Origin: Dongia_B sp035539215
Lineage (GTDB): Bacteria > Pseudomonadota > Alphaproteobacteria > Dongiales > Dongiaceae
Reading direction: 5' to 3'
Length of the DNA stretch: 64,000 nucleotides
Assembly: GCA_035539215.1 (NCBI GenBank)
Contig: DATLIX010000058.1
Span: 1-64,000 of the forward strand
Under the pieces are notes generated by a model that did not search any database, was not told the origin of the DNA, and saw only the letters and a list, made by a program, of their open reading frames with translations. The position numbers and the translations under genes are program-made. Of this stretch, positions 50,811 through 59,508 are shown in pieces; position 1 is the stretch's first letter; each line of letters begins with the position of its first letter.

Positions 50811-53015
50811 TCAGCTTGCGGTCGGCTCGGCCGTTCCGGCGGTCGCCAGCAAAGCGGCGCGGCCGCCGTGATTGTCGACGTAATTGACCAGGGCCGCCAC
50901 GACACGGCGATCGAAGGCCTTGCCGGATTGCTTCAGCAGGCTTTCGACGGCTTCGTCGATGCCGATGGCGGAGCGGAAGGCACGCTCGCTGGTCATGCCG
51001 ACCAGGGCATTGGCGACACCGATGATCCGCGCCGTCACCAGGATCTGCTCGCCGGCGATGGGCGGCGTGCCGGTGCCGTCCCAGCGGGCCAGGGCCTGGC
51101 GCATGGTTTCCACCACCGGGCCGTCGAATTCGATATCCTGCAGCAGGTCGGCGCTGGCCTGCATGCTGTTGCGCACCAGGTTCAGCTCCTCCACCGTCAG
51201 GTTGCCGCTCTTGGCGAGGAGGTCGCTCGGGATCAGGATCTTGCCGAGATTGAGCAGGTTGCCGGCGATTTCCGCGGTTTCCGCCTCGGTTTCGCTGAGC
51301 CCCATTTCCAGCGCCACGGCGCGGGCGATGGCCGCCACCCGCATCGAGTGATTGGCGGCGAAGGGATCGCGCTTGTCGACCACTGCGACCAAGGTCTTGA
51401 TCAACTGCTGCAGGGTGCGCGCACGGCGTTCGCGTTCCGTGACGACATCGGTGATGTCGCGCTCGACCGTCAATACCTCGCGGGCATGGCTGACATGTCC
51501 GGCCAGGGGAATCTCTTCCGTCTGCACGACCTTCAGCTTGCTCCCCTGTTCCAGCCGGGCGACATCGGTGACATTGGCGCCGAGTTCGCGCGCCTGTTTG
51601 CTGAGGGCGATATAGCGCTTGGCCGCGGCCGGCCCGAGTACGGCGCCGATCTCCTTGCCCAGCAACTCGCCGGGCTTCAGCCCGGCCTGTTGTGCGGTCT
51701 GGGCATTGGCGAACCGATAGCGGTTGGCGTCGTCGAGAATGAAGATGCTGGTCGGCTGGCTGTCCGTCACCATCTGCAGCAATTCGCGCTGCTCGTCGAA
51801 ACGCTGCGCCATCTTCTTGAACTGGGCGGCGGCATGACTGGCGCGGCGCGATGAGCCGTGCCGCCAGACGGCGATGATGGCGATCGCCATGACGAGCAGG
51901 GCGAGGCCGAGATAGGTCGTCAATTGCTGGAAGCGCTGATCGGCGGCGCCCAGGGCTTCCTGATAGCCGACGGTATACATCAGAATCCAGGGGACCCGCT
52001 GCAGGCTGCGGGAAATCACCAGCACGTCGTTGCGCCGGTAATCCTTGCGGTCGGTGGCAAAGCCGTTGACGTTCTGCACCGCGAAGGCGGCATCGAGCTG
52101 GGGCGTGCTGGTATCCAGTTCCAGGCCCAGCGGCGAAACCGGCTGCTTGTCGTCGGCGATCGGTGACAGATAGGTCACCTTGTTGTCGTGGCTGAGCAGC
52201 AGGACGGTATTGGCCGTCTGGCTGGTTTCACCCGGCTGGCGCAGCAGCGGATAGAGTTCGTTGCTGATTTCCTTGACGCCGACGATGCGGCCGATCTGCG
52301 CATTCGCCGCATTGTCGGATTGCACGGCATAGAGCGGCACGGCAAAAACCATGGTGGGATTGCCGCGGGCATTGAGGAAGATCGAGCTGATGCCGCCGGT
52401 GCCGCCTTGCAGGCCCTGAACGAAGGACTTCACCTCGCCGTCGAAGGGCGGCGCCTGGACGGAGGTGGCAATGACGGTCCCGGCCATGTCAGTGATCATC
52501 AGGCCTTCGGTAGCCGTCTGCTGTTCATTGACCTTCGGTGCCTGCTGGGCCTGGCCCTGGAAGCCGGCGCGCCCGGCCGTGACGGTCAGCAGGTTGCGCA
52601 GATATTCGCGAAAGCCGTTGACCTCGTCCTGCTGGTTGGCGTCCTGCTGCCCCTTGGCGAGGGCGGCATTGTACTCGGCGATGGAACTGACATAGAGCTG
52701 CACGGATTCATTGTCGGCTAGTCCCATCAGGTCGCCGCTCTGGCGGTCCAGCCAGCGATTGATCTCCGCCGCGCGGCTGTCGGCGATGATGCCCATGCGC
52801 ACTTGCCACTGCGTCAGCTCGCGGTCGTGTTCCTCGCCGACAAAGCGGCTGATCGACCACACGCCGACCACGCCGAGAATGATGAGCAACAGTAGCGGGA
52901 AGAGAATCTTCAGATCGATTTTTCCGCGCTGCGGCGTGTCGTCGAAAAGATGCCCACCTTGACCAACGTCACTCGTCCGCTCCTGACTCCCCGTCTGGTC
53001 AGATCCGATCGTCAC
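50811..53015 (-). CDS. Transmembrane sensor with PAS and degenerate HD-GYP domain
   Basis: 734-residue protein. TM1 at about 35-57, a large periplasmic Cache-like sensor (about 60-335), TM2 (LTTYLGLALLVMAIAII), a PAS domain (about 400-470) and a C-terminal HD-GYP-fold domain (about 530-720). The HD-GYP domain keeps overall layout (GLSETEAETAEIAGNLLNLG, KILIPSDLLAKSGNLTVEEL) but the catalytic HD is NL, the conserved HP and HH histidines are missing and GYP is GTP (WDGTGTP). It is therefore unlikely to hydrolyse c-di-GMP. The GTG start at 53015 has AGGAG upstream; the frame stays open far upstream by chance. Divergent from the LapG-like gene. Confidence 0.87.
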   Translation of the reverse strand: MTIGSDQTGSQERTSDVGQGGHLFDDTPQRGKIDLKILFPLLLLIILGVVGVWSISRFVGEEHDRELTQWQVRMGIIADSRAAEINRWLDRQSGDLMGLADNESVQLYVSSIAEYNAALAKGQQDANQQDEVNGFREYLRNLLTVTAGRAGFQGQAQQAPKVNEQQTATEGLMITDMAGTVIATSVQAPPFDGEVKSFVQGLQGGTGGISSIFLNARGNPTMVFAVPLYAVQSDNAANAQIGRIVGVKEISNELYPLLRQPGETSQTANTVLLLSHDNKVTYLSPIADDKQPVSPLGLELDTSTPQLDAAFAVQNVNGFATDRKDYRRNDVLVISRSLQRVPWILMYTVGYQEALGAADQRFQQLTTYLGLALLVMAIAIIAVWRHGSSRRASHAAAQFKKMAQRFDEQRELLQMVTDSQPTSIFILDDANRYRFANAQTAQQAGLKPGELLGKEIGAVLGPAAAKRYIALSKQARELGANVTDVARLEQGSKLKVVQTEEIPLAGHVSHAREVLTVERDITDVVTERERRARTLQQLIKTLVAVVDKRDPFAANHSMRVAAIARAVALEMGLSETEAETAEIAGNLLNLGKILIPSDLLAKSGNLTVEELNLVRNSMQASADLLQDIEFDGPVVETMRQALARWDGTGTPPIAGEQILVTARIIGVANALVGMTSERAFRSAIGIDEAVESLLKQSGKAFDRRVVAALVNYVDNHGGRAALLATAGTAEPTAS

Positions 53016-53273
53016 GCTTGTTCTCCTGCTCTTTTCCGTCGCGCCTGGCCGCGCTTTCATCTGAAGGCGATGCCGGATCTGCACGATATATCCATCGACA
53101 TGATCTGGCGACGCGTTCATCCCGCGCGGCCGCCCCTGGCCGATCGGGCCGCTCAATATAGCTAAAATTAGATTGGTTGTCCGCTGTCGATTCATCCGAT
53201 ACAACCTGGACGGTAATGGGACCGCGACGTGGCAGGCCGGGCGGGGGAAGGCCGTGGTCGTAGCAGGAGCGAA

Positions 53274-53972
53274 ATGCTCGCGAGGCTGATCAGCGTTCTG
53301 GCAAGCGGGACTGGTGCCTGCCGGATCAGGGATGCAGGCGTTCGTGCGTCGCGTGCGATCGCCATGCCGTTGCTTGTCTCGGTCTTCTGCGTCCTGCTCA
53401 GCTATCCGGCGCATCCCGCAGCCGCGCGAAGCTATCCCAAGCTGTTCGGCAGTTACGAGCTGCAATCCGCCAACATGCAGAAGTTCCCCAAATGGAACAG
53501 CATGCTGGCGCGCTGGAAAAATGGCGCGCCGTGCGAGAGTTCTACTTGCACGACCAAAGGCTGGAACGACCTGATCAATCGGCTCAAGGGCAAGGACCTG
53601 GCCACCCAGATGCGCGAAGTCAATCGCGAGATGAACCTGCATCCCTACATCCTCGACATCAACAACTGGGGTATGGAGGATTACTGGGCCACCCCTTTCG
53701 AGTTTCTGAAAAAGAGCGGCGATTGCGAAGATTACGCGATTGCCAAATACATGGCGCTCAAGGCCCTGGGCGTGCCGGTCGACGATATGCGCGTCGTCGC
53801 CTTGCGCGACCTCAACCTGCAGCTCGGCCATGCCGTGCTGGTGGTCTATGTCGATAACGTGCCGATGCTGCTCGACAACCAGATCAGTTCGGTGGTGCCC
53901 GCCAATTCCATCAAGCACTACCAGCCGGTCTATTCGATCAACGAGCATAACTGGTGGCTGCATACGCGCTGA
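53274..53972 (+). CDS. LapG-like periplasmic transglutaminase-type cysteine peptidase
   Basis: 232-residue protein of the bacterial transglutaminase-like cysteine proteinase (BTLCP, C93) family. An N-terminal export region ends near AHPAAARSYP (about residue 52). The triad is visible: Cys151 in LKKSGDCEDYAIAKYM, His186 in LNLQLGHAVLVVYV and Asp201 in PMLLDNQISSV. LapG cleaves large surface adhesins in Pseudomonas and is held in check by the c-di-GMP receptor LapD. No LapD or giant adhesin is encoded in this window. ATG 53274 with AGGAG upstream is preferred to GTG 53229. The c-di-GMP-type genes on both sides support a role in surface attachment. Confidence 0.87.
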   Translation: MLARLISVLASGTGACRIRDAGVRASRAIAMPLLVSVFCVLLSYPAHPAAARSYPKLFGSYELQSANMQKFPKWNSMLARWKNGAPCESSTCTTKGWNDLINRLKGKDLATQMREVNREMNLHPYILDINNWGMEDYWATPFEFLKKSGDCEDYAIAKYMALKALGVPVDDMRVVALRDLNLQLGHAVLVVYVDNVPMLLDNQISSVVPANSIKHYQPVYSINEHNWWLHTR

Positions 53973-54174
53973 TGGCCACCCGGCGGTCTGCTCCGGCAGT
54001 CGTCCCGCTCAGCGCCCGGGAGGTCAGGATTGTGCCGCCAGGCTGTCTGACGGCCGGTCGGGCAGGGCTAACTCGCTGAAACAGGCTAATTTTACTTTAA
54101 TTTAAGAAAGTTGCTTCAAATGCTAAGACTGTTGGCGGGGCTGCGACGGTACGCCATTGGGCATGACATGACGC

Positions 54175-55431
54175 ATGAGTGATTGGTTCAGGGACAGACG
54201 CACGTTGTCGGATGAGGAAGTGCTGTTGGAATACACCCAGCGGCTCGACCGCTATCGCGACGGCTGGTACGCGGTCGAGATCAACGTCTCGCTGCTGCGT
54301 CCGCATCACCAACGTCCGCAACATCGTCGCATCATCGGCAAGACGCTCGAGCCCCTGGTCAAGCAGTTCGACGCAGGCGTCTACACCATCGCCAACAACA
54401 ACGTCTTCGTGCTGTGCAAAGGCGCCGCGGTTTCCGATATCGACGCCTGCCTGCTCCAGGTGAAGTATCTCTTCAGCGAAGATCCCTTGCTGGCGGCCCG
54501 CAATGGCCGACGCGGCGAAGATGAATTCTGCACCTGGTATGATCTGGAAACGGACTATCAGAATTTTCTCGCCCGCGTCCAGGCGATCAATCTCGCGCGC
54601 GACGAAAGCCAGGCGGCGACCGCCACGCGGCTGCAGGCGGTCAAGCGCCGCAAGCGCGCCAGTGCCATGCTCGATCCCAGCAATCTGCAATTGCTCGAGC
54701 GCGCGATCGAGCGCGCGGATCTCGCCAATGTCCTGCGGCGCCAGGAGATTTGCGCCCTGGTGCCGGGCAGCCGGCCGGCACCGGTGTTCCACGAAATCTT
54801 CTTTTCGATGCGCTATCTCGCCGATACGGTACTGCCCGGCTATGATGTCACCTCCGACAAATGGCTGTTCCAGCATTTGTCCCGGGTGCTCGACCAGCGC
54901 ATGCTGGCGCTGATTTCGCAGCGCGAATATCGCGAATTGCTGCGCCTTTCCAGTCTCAACCTCACGCTGGCGACGGTGACGGGTCCCGAGTTCCTGGAAT
55001 TCGACCGCGTGATCAACGGCAAGGATCGCGGCGTCATGTCGATCGAACTGCCGGCGATCGAAGTCTTCGCCGAACCGGGCGATTATCTCTTCGCCCGCGA
55101 TTTCCTGAAGGAGCGCGGCTATAAGCTGGTGATCGACGGCGTGCCGCATCTGATGCTGCCGCTGATCGACCGCAATCTCCTCGGCTTCGATCTCATCAAG
55201 ATCGCCTGGACGCCGGCGCTCGCCGATCATGCCCGCGGCAAATACGCGACCGACCTGCGGGAGGCGATCAGAAGGATCGGCCGCGAGCGGGTCATCCTGT
55301 GCCGGGCGGGTACGGATCAGGCCATTACCGTCGGCGAGTCCCTCGGCATTTCCCTGTTTCAGGGACGCATCATCGACAATATGCTGCAGGCCTGGGGCAG
55401 CGATGCCACGCGGCCGCCAGCGGGACGCTGA
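54175..55431 (+). CDS. Degenerate EAL-domain-like cytoplasmic protein
   Basis: 418-residue soluble protein without membrane segments. The C-terminal half follows the EAL fold: FLKERGYKLVIDGVPHLMLP occupies the DDFG region (reads IDGV), FDLIKIAW the D-x-IKID region, and VILCRAGTDQAITVGESLGI then SLFQGRII the AEGVE...QGY region (reads CRAGTD). The E-x-L motif and the acidic metal ligands are missing, so c-di-GMP hydrolysis is unlikely; ligand binding without catalysis is possible. The N-terminal 180 residues are unrecognised but may hold a GGDEF-like remnant. No good ribosome site precedes ATG 54175. It lies 202 bases downstream of the LapG-like gene. Confidence 0.72.
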   Translation: MSDWFRDRRTLSDEEVLLEYTQRLDRYRDGWYAVEINVSLLRPHHQRPQHRRIIGKTLEPLVKQFDAGVYTIANNNVFVLCKGAAVSDIDACLLQVKYLFSEDPLLAARNGRRGEDEFCTWYDLETDYQNFLARVQAINLARDESQAATATRLQAVKRRKRASAMLDPSNLQLLERAIERADLANVLRRQEICALVPGSRPAPVFHEIFFSMRYLADTVLPGYDVTSDKWLFQHLSRVLDQRMLALISQREYRELLRLSSLNLTLATVTGPEFLEFDRVINGKDRGVMSIELPAIEVFAEPGDYLFARDFLKERGYKLVIDGVPHLMLPLIDRNLLGFDLIKIAWTPALADHARGKYATDLREAIRRIGRERVILCRAGTDQAITVGESLGISLFQGRIIDNMLQAWGSDATRPPAGR

Positions 55432-55565
55432 GGTCCGGCGCACCCCTGCAAGTCTCCCCTTTCCCGGGCGGATATTCGCGATAAAATCGGCGGCGGACGA
55501 TAACGGCGCTATCCTGGCAAGGCTGCCGGGGGACGCGCCTATCAGCAATGCGCGCAAGGCGAGCC

Positions 55566-55955
55566 ATGGCAACCTTATCTTTTCGTATCGATCTCACCAG
55601 CGGCGAGCGGCTCGGGCCGGGCAAGCGCCAGTTGCTCCAGTTGATCGACAATCTGGGCTCGATCTCGGCGGCCGGCCGCGCGATGAAGATGTCCTATCGC
55701 CGCGCCTGGCTGCTGGTCGAGGAGATCAATGCCAGTTTCAGCCGGCCCCTGGTCGAAAAGGCACCGGGCGGTGCCGGCGGCGGCGGCGCCATGCTGACCC
55801 CGGCGGGCCGCAGCGTGTTGCATTGCCTGGATGAGATCGACGGCGCGGTCAGCCGCGCGGCGGCGCCGGTCCTGGCGCAGCTCGATGATCTTGCGCAGGG
55901 CGAGGCCGCGCCGAAGAAAAAGGCCGGTACCAAGGGTACCGGCCGGACAGGCTGA
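55566..55955 (+). CDS. ModE-type molybdate-responsive regulator (N-terminal domain only)
   Basis: 129-residue winged-helix regulator: FRIDLTSGERLGPGKRQLLQ, LIDNLGSISAAGRAMKMSYR, RAWLLVEEINASFSRPLVEK then GGGAMLTPAGRSVL match the ModE DNA-binding domain. The C-terminal molybdate-binding Mop domains are absent, as in many short alphaproteobacterial ModE-like proteins. ATG 55566 is preferred; an in-frame ATG at 55548 adds six residues. It is convergent with modA (34 bases apart). Regulation of molybdate genes is inferred from family and neighbour. The tail is Lys/Gly-rich and contains a perfect DNA dyad. Confidence 0.85.
   Translation: MATLSFRIDLTSGERLGPGKRQLLQLIDNLGSISAAGRAMKMSYRRAWLLVEEINASFSRPLVEKAPGGAGGGGAMLTPAGRSVLHCLDEIDGAVSRAAAPVLAQLDDLAQGEAAPKKKAGTKGTGRTG
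55922..55944. repeat. Perfect inverted repeat in the 3' end of the modE-like gene
   Basis: GGCCGGTACC (55922-55931) and GGTACCGGCC (55935-55944) are perfect 10-bp arms separated by AAG. It falls in the last codons (Ala-Gly-Thr-Lys-Gly-Thr-Gly) and lies between convergent genes. No T-run follows, so it is a hairpin of uncertain function rather than a standard terminator. Confidence 0.7.
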
Positions 55956-55989
55956 AACGAACAGATCGCGATATCGCCAGGCGGCGGTA

Positions 55990-56850
55990 TCAGTTCAGCG
56001 GCGTGAAGCCATATTTCTTGAAGACGGCGGCGGCTTCGCTGCTGTGCAGGTAATCGTAATAAGTCTGCGCCTGGGCGGCACCGCCATCCTGCCGTGCTGC
56101 GGCGGTCTTGGTGATGGCGATCGGATAGACGATCGGCGGATGGCTGTCTTCGGGGAAGGTGTCGACCACGCGCACCTGCTTTTCGACGACCGCGTCGCTG
56201 GCATAGACGATGCCGTATTTGGCCTCGCCGAGGGCGACCAGCTTCAGGGCGGCGCGGACATTCTCGGCGCCGGCCACGCGGCTTTGCACCTTGTCCCAGA
56301 TGCCGAGCTTTTCCAGTGCGGCCTTGCCGTATTTACCGGCCGGCACGCTCTTCACTTCGCCCATGGCGAGATGGCTGGAGCCGAGCGCACCCAGCAGGTC
56401 GGCGCCGGGTGTCAGCTTGAAGGACGTGGTGTCGTCGGCCTTGCCGACAAGAACCAGCTCGTTGCCCAGCAGATCCTTGTTGCTGTCGGCGCGGATCAGC
56501 TGCTTGTCGGCGACATACTTCATCCAGTCGCGATCGGCGGAAATGAAGATATCGGCGGCGGCCCCGGCCTCGATCTGCTTGGCCAGAACCGAACTGCTGG
56601 CATAGGAGGCGGCGATCGTCACCGGATGGCTGGCGGCGAAGGTGGCGTCGATCTCGTCCAGGGCGTTCTGCAGGCTGGCCGCGCCGAAGATCGTCAGCTT
56701 GGTCTTGTCATCGGCCTGGGCACTGCCCAGCGAAACGGCAACACCCGTGCCCAGCAACAGGGCGCCAAAGGCCAGTTGCCCGGCAAGCTTGAAAAAGCGG
56801 CGGCGCTGCATCTTCAGCGTTTCGGAAATCCACTCAGAACGCGCTTTCAT
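55990..56850 (-). CDS. modA: Molybdate ABC transporter substrate-binding protein ModA
   Basis: 286-residue periplasmic binding protein. The export signal contains a twin-arginine-like motif (QRRRFFKLAGQ) followed by a hydrophobic stretch ending GSAQADD, so Tat export is possible. The mature part shows ModA signatures: LTIFGAASLQNALDEIDATF (oxyanion-binding Ser), ASYASSSVLAKQIEAGAAAD, IFISADRDWMKYV and GEAKYGIVYASDAV. Start 56850 places CGGAGGG eight bases upstream. The usual permease (modB) and ATPase (modC) genes are not adjacent; the minus-strand downstream direction meets the convergent modE-like gene. Confidence 0.92.
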   Translation of the reverse strand: MKARSEWISETLKMQRRRFFKLAGQLAFGALLLGTGVAVSLGSAQADDKTKLTIFGAASLQNALDEIDATFAASHPVTIAASYASSSVLAKQIEAGAAADIFISADRDWMKYVADKQLIRADSNKDLLGNELVLVGKADDTTSFKLTPGADLLGALGSSHLAMGEVKSVPAGKYGKAALEKLGIWDKVQSRVAGAENVRAALKLVALGEAKYGIVYASDAVVEKQVRVVDTFPEDSHPPIVYPIAITKTAAARQDGGAAQAQTYYDYLHSSEAAAVFKKYGFTPLN

Positions 56851-56980
56851 CTTCATCACCCTCCGACGTTATGGTTGAATGGATATAACGCAATAAGAGC
56901 GAAGACAACAGCTATTTCCGGGCGGGAAGTTGCCGGCTGCTTACGGCAAAGCGTCGTGGCAAGCGGAACGCCGCGGCGGC

Positions 56981-57520
56981 TCAGCCGCGCGGGGCGTATT
57001 TGGCGAGGATGCGCTGCAGCGTGCGGCGATGCATGCGCAAGCGGCGCGCTGTTTCGGATACGTTACGGTCGCATTGCTCATAGACCCGCTGGATATGCTC
57101 CCAGCGCACGCGGTCTGCCGTCATCGGCTGCTCCGGTGGCGGCGGCAGGGCCGATTTATCCTGCAGCAAGGCCGCTTCGACCTGGTCAGCGTCGGCCGGC
57201 TTCGGCAGGTAATCGGCCGCCCCCTGCTTGATGGCGGCAACCGCGGTGGCGATATTGCCGTAGCCGGTCAGGATGACGACGCGGCAATCGGGATTGTGCT
57301 TGTGAATCTCGGCCACGACGTCAAGGCCGCTGCCGTCGGTCAAGCGCAGATCGACGACCGCGAACCGCGGCAACTGCGTCTTGGCGGTTGCGATGCCGGC
57401 CGTCACGGTTTCCGCCTGCTGTACCGAAAAGCCGCGTTTTTCCAGCGCCTGCGCCAAGCGCTGGCGATAGGGCGCGTCATCATCGACAATAAGCAGGGTC
57501 CTTTGAATTTCGTCCGTCAT
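56981..57520 (-). CDS. regA: Redox response regulator RegA/ActR/PrrA family
   Basis: 179-residue response regulator. The receiver has LLIVDDDAPYRQRLAQALEK and phospho-acceptor Asp57 in VVDLRLTDGSGL. The C-terminal Fis-type HTH reads DRNVSETARRLRMHRRTLQR, then ILAKYAPRG, almost invariant in this family. RegA globally controls respiration, CO2/N2 fixation and photosynthesis genes in response to redox state. It starts 10 bases after the regB stop and is therefore the second gene of that operon. Confidence 0.94.
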   Translation of the reverse strand: MTDEIQRTLLIVDDDAPYRQRLAQALEKRGFSVQQAETVTAGIATAKTQLPRFAVVDLRLTDGSGLDVVAEIHKHNPDCRVVILTGYGNIATAVAAIKQGAADYLPKPADADQVEAALLQDKSALPPPPEQPMTADRVRWEHIQRVYEQCDRNVSETARRLRMHRRTLQRILAKYAPRG

Positions 57521-57530
57521 CTTGCCACTC

Positions 57531-58853
57531 TCATTCTAGGCTATCGCGCAGCCAGGTCACTTTGACTTCAGCGCCGTGAAAATCGTTGTTCTGGAAGCTG
57601 ATCGCGCCGCCTGTGCGTTCGATCAGGTTCTGGGCAATAAAGATACCGAGGCCCATATGGTCGCCTTCGCGTGCCTCGCTCTCGCCGCGGGCGGTACTGG
57701 ACAGATAGGGATCGCCGAGCTTGTCGAGAAGGGTCGCGGGGAAGCCCGGCCCGTCGTCGGTAACGGTGATCTCCACTTCGTCGAGCGTCCAGGCAATCAC
57801 GACTTTGACTTCCTGCTGCGCGAATTCGATGGCGTTCTGCAGCAGATTGCCGAAAGCATGGAGAATTTCCGGGCGATGCGGCACCAGCGGCATTTCCGGG
57901 TCGCGCGGGTCGGGACGCTCCTCGATACGCAAGGCGACATGGGGCCGTTGATGGGGTGCCGCCGCCAATTGCACCATGACGACGGCCGGAATCATCTCGA
58001 AGGGATGCTCGCCGGTCTCGGTCGGTCGGCTGGAAAGTTCGCGCAGGATGTCACGGCAGCGATCGCTCTGGCTCAGCAGCAGATCGACATCCGGCCGCAG
58101 CGGGCTGTCGCCCGGCAGGTCGCGGGCCAGTTCCTTGGCGATCACCGAAATGGTGCCGAGCGGACTGCCTAGTTCATGCGCCGCCGCCGCCGCCAGGGCG
58201 CCGAGCGAGGACAGGCGTTGCTCGCGGTCGAGCGTGGCCTGGGCTTCGCTGAGGGCATCCGACATGCGGCGCATTTCCTCGGCCACGCGAAAGACATAGA
58301 AGGAGATGAAAAGCACCGCCAGCGCCAAAGCGATCGCCAGCGCCGCCAGCAGCATCTGCGGCAGGCGAAACTCACCGCCCGCCCAGGGCAAAGGCTGGTG
58401 ATAGACGGCAAGCACGTAGATCCCGGTGATGGCCAGCGCCGCCAGCGCCATGGTGCTGCGCTGGGACAAGGCCGCCGCCGCCACGGTGACGGGCGCCAGG
58501 ATCAACACGGCAAAGGGATTATGCAGGCCGCCGGTGAGATAGAGCAGCATGGCGAGCTGCACCAGATCGAACGCAAATGAGAAGGCGGCTTCGCGATCGG
58601 ACATCAGCCGCTGTCCCTGCTGCCGGCGCACCTGGCCGACGAGGTTGACCGCGGCGAGTGCGGCAACCGCCACCAGGCAGGGCAGTAGGGGCAGCTGGTA
58701 GCCGAGGCCGAATTGCACCACCATCAGGGCGGCCGCCTGGCCGGCAACGGCGATCCAGCGGATCACCGTCAAGGTGCGCACGCGCACGCGCCCGCGGCTG
58801 GTCCGTGACGGCCTTGCCTGGAAACTGCCCGCAGTGGTGCTGAGATTGGTCAT
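57531..58853 (-). CDS. regB: Redox sensor histidine kinase RegB/ActS/PrrB family
   Basis: 440-residue six-helix membrane kinase. Family marks: quinone-binding motif GGLHNPF at 108-114, H box LAAAAAHELGSPLGTI with His226, redox-active cysteine Cys266 in LLSQSDRCRDIL, and ATPase boxes FGNLLQNAIEFA, DDGPGFP and GLGIFIAQNLIERTGG. Under oxidising conditions RegB is inhibited by disulfide formation or sulfenylation and by quinone binding. It is first in an operon with regA (10-base gap). In the window the pair stands next to modA, not next to the senC/prrC gene often seen. Confidence 0.94.
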   Translation of the reverse strand: MTNLSTTAGSFQARPSRTSRGRVRVRTLTVIRWIAVAGQAAALMVVQFGLGYQLPLLPCLVAVAALAAVNLVGQVRRQQGQRLMSDREAAFSFAFDLVQLAMLLYLTGGLHNPFAVLILAPVTVAAAALSQRSTMALAALAITGIYVLAVYHQPLPWAGGEFRLPQMLLAALAIALALAVLFISFYVFRVAEEMRRMSDALSEAQATLDREQRLSSLGALAAAAAHELGSPLGTISVIAKELARDLPGDSPLRPDVDLLLSQSDRCRDILRELSSRPTETGEHPFEMIPAVVMVQLAAAPHQRPHVALRIEERPDPRDPEMPLVPHRPEILHAFGNLLQNAIEFAQQEVKVVIAWTLDEVEITVTDDGPGFPATLLDKLGDPYLSSTARGESEAREGDHMGLGIFIAQNLIERTGGAISFQNNDFHGAEVKVTWLRDSLE

Positions 58854-59169
58854 CGGCTCTAATAAAAGAGGTCAAGGCAAGGCTTGGCAAGCCCCGCCGC
58901 GGCTTTGGCCTGCCGAAGGGGTGACGACAAGCGGAATAAGCGCGGGCTTTCGCGTGGATCGCGGCTGCCGGCCGACGCTGGGCTATCCTTAGCCCGGATG
59001 GATGCCATGTTGCCCTAGGTCCAATTGCCGCATCTTCGCCGCGGCACCGGTCACGGATGATGGCCTGTCGCCGGGGCCGGCCCGGCGGCTGTAATTGCTG
59101 GATTTTTCAGAATTCTCCCGACTCAGTTCTTTGCGGCGCGCAGCTTCCCAACCACGGATTTCAGCCATC
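58854..59169. other. Non-coding region between the YqjK-like gene and regB
   Basis: About 316 bases. The right part is downstream of the YqjK-like gene and the left part holds the regB promoter and leader. A small dyad CTCT-AATAAA-AGAG lies at about 58858-58871, just upstream of regB. No gene was supported. Confidence 0.4.
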
Positions 59170-59508
59170 TCAACCCGCGGGACCGCGCAGGCTGCGCAGG
59201 GCGACGCTCGCCAGGGTGGCGCCGCGAATAAGCCCGCGCAGCGGCAGGCGCGGCAGCCGCCGGCTGATCGCGATGGCCGCGATTCCTGCGGCACCCAGCA
59301 GCAAGGTGCTGACCAGCGGCCGCGCACGGACGATCTGCGTCACCCGCTGATAGATTCGGTCGAACGGACCTGTGATCTGGCAATAGTCGTCGACCAGACG
59401 CCCCAGAGCCGCACGCTCAGCCTCCGCCTGCAGCATCAGCTCCGCCATGCGCTGCTGGCGTCGATCAGCCCGTTGTCGATCAGCCCGCTGTCGATCAGTA
59501 TGAGCCAT
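59170..59508 (-). CDS. YqjK-like small protein
   Basis: 112-residue protein with a strongly basic, Gln/Arg-rich N-terminus (repeated RADRQ units, about residues 5-20) and a hydrophobic segment near 70-82 (STLLLGAAGIAAIAI). It follows the phage-holin-like (YqjE) gene with overlapping stop and start (TAATG), the order seen in E. coli yqjD-yqjE-yqjK. Sequence similarity to YqjK itself is weak; the call relies on size, the operon and one membrane segment. The repeated N-terminal units derive from a short direct repeat (CGATCAGCCCG-like) in the DNA. Function unknown. Confidence 0.65.
   Translation of the reverse strand: MAHTDRQRADRQRADRRQQRMAELMLQAEAERAALGRLVDDYCQITGPFDRIYQRVTQIVRARPLVSTLLLGAAGIAAIAISRRLPRLPLRGLIRGATLASVALRSLRGPAG

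Noticed and set aside
58989..59327. Minus-strand frame overlapping the YqjK-like gene and the region before regB
   Set aside because: No homology; overlaps a better-supported gene in the known yqjD-E-K order.
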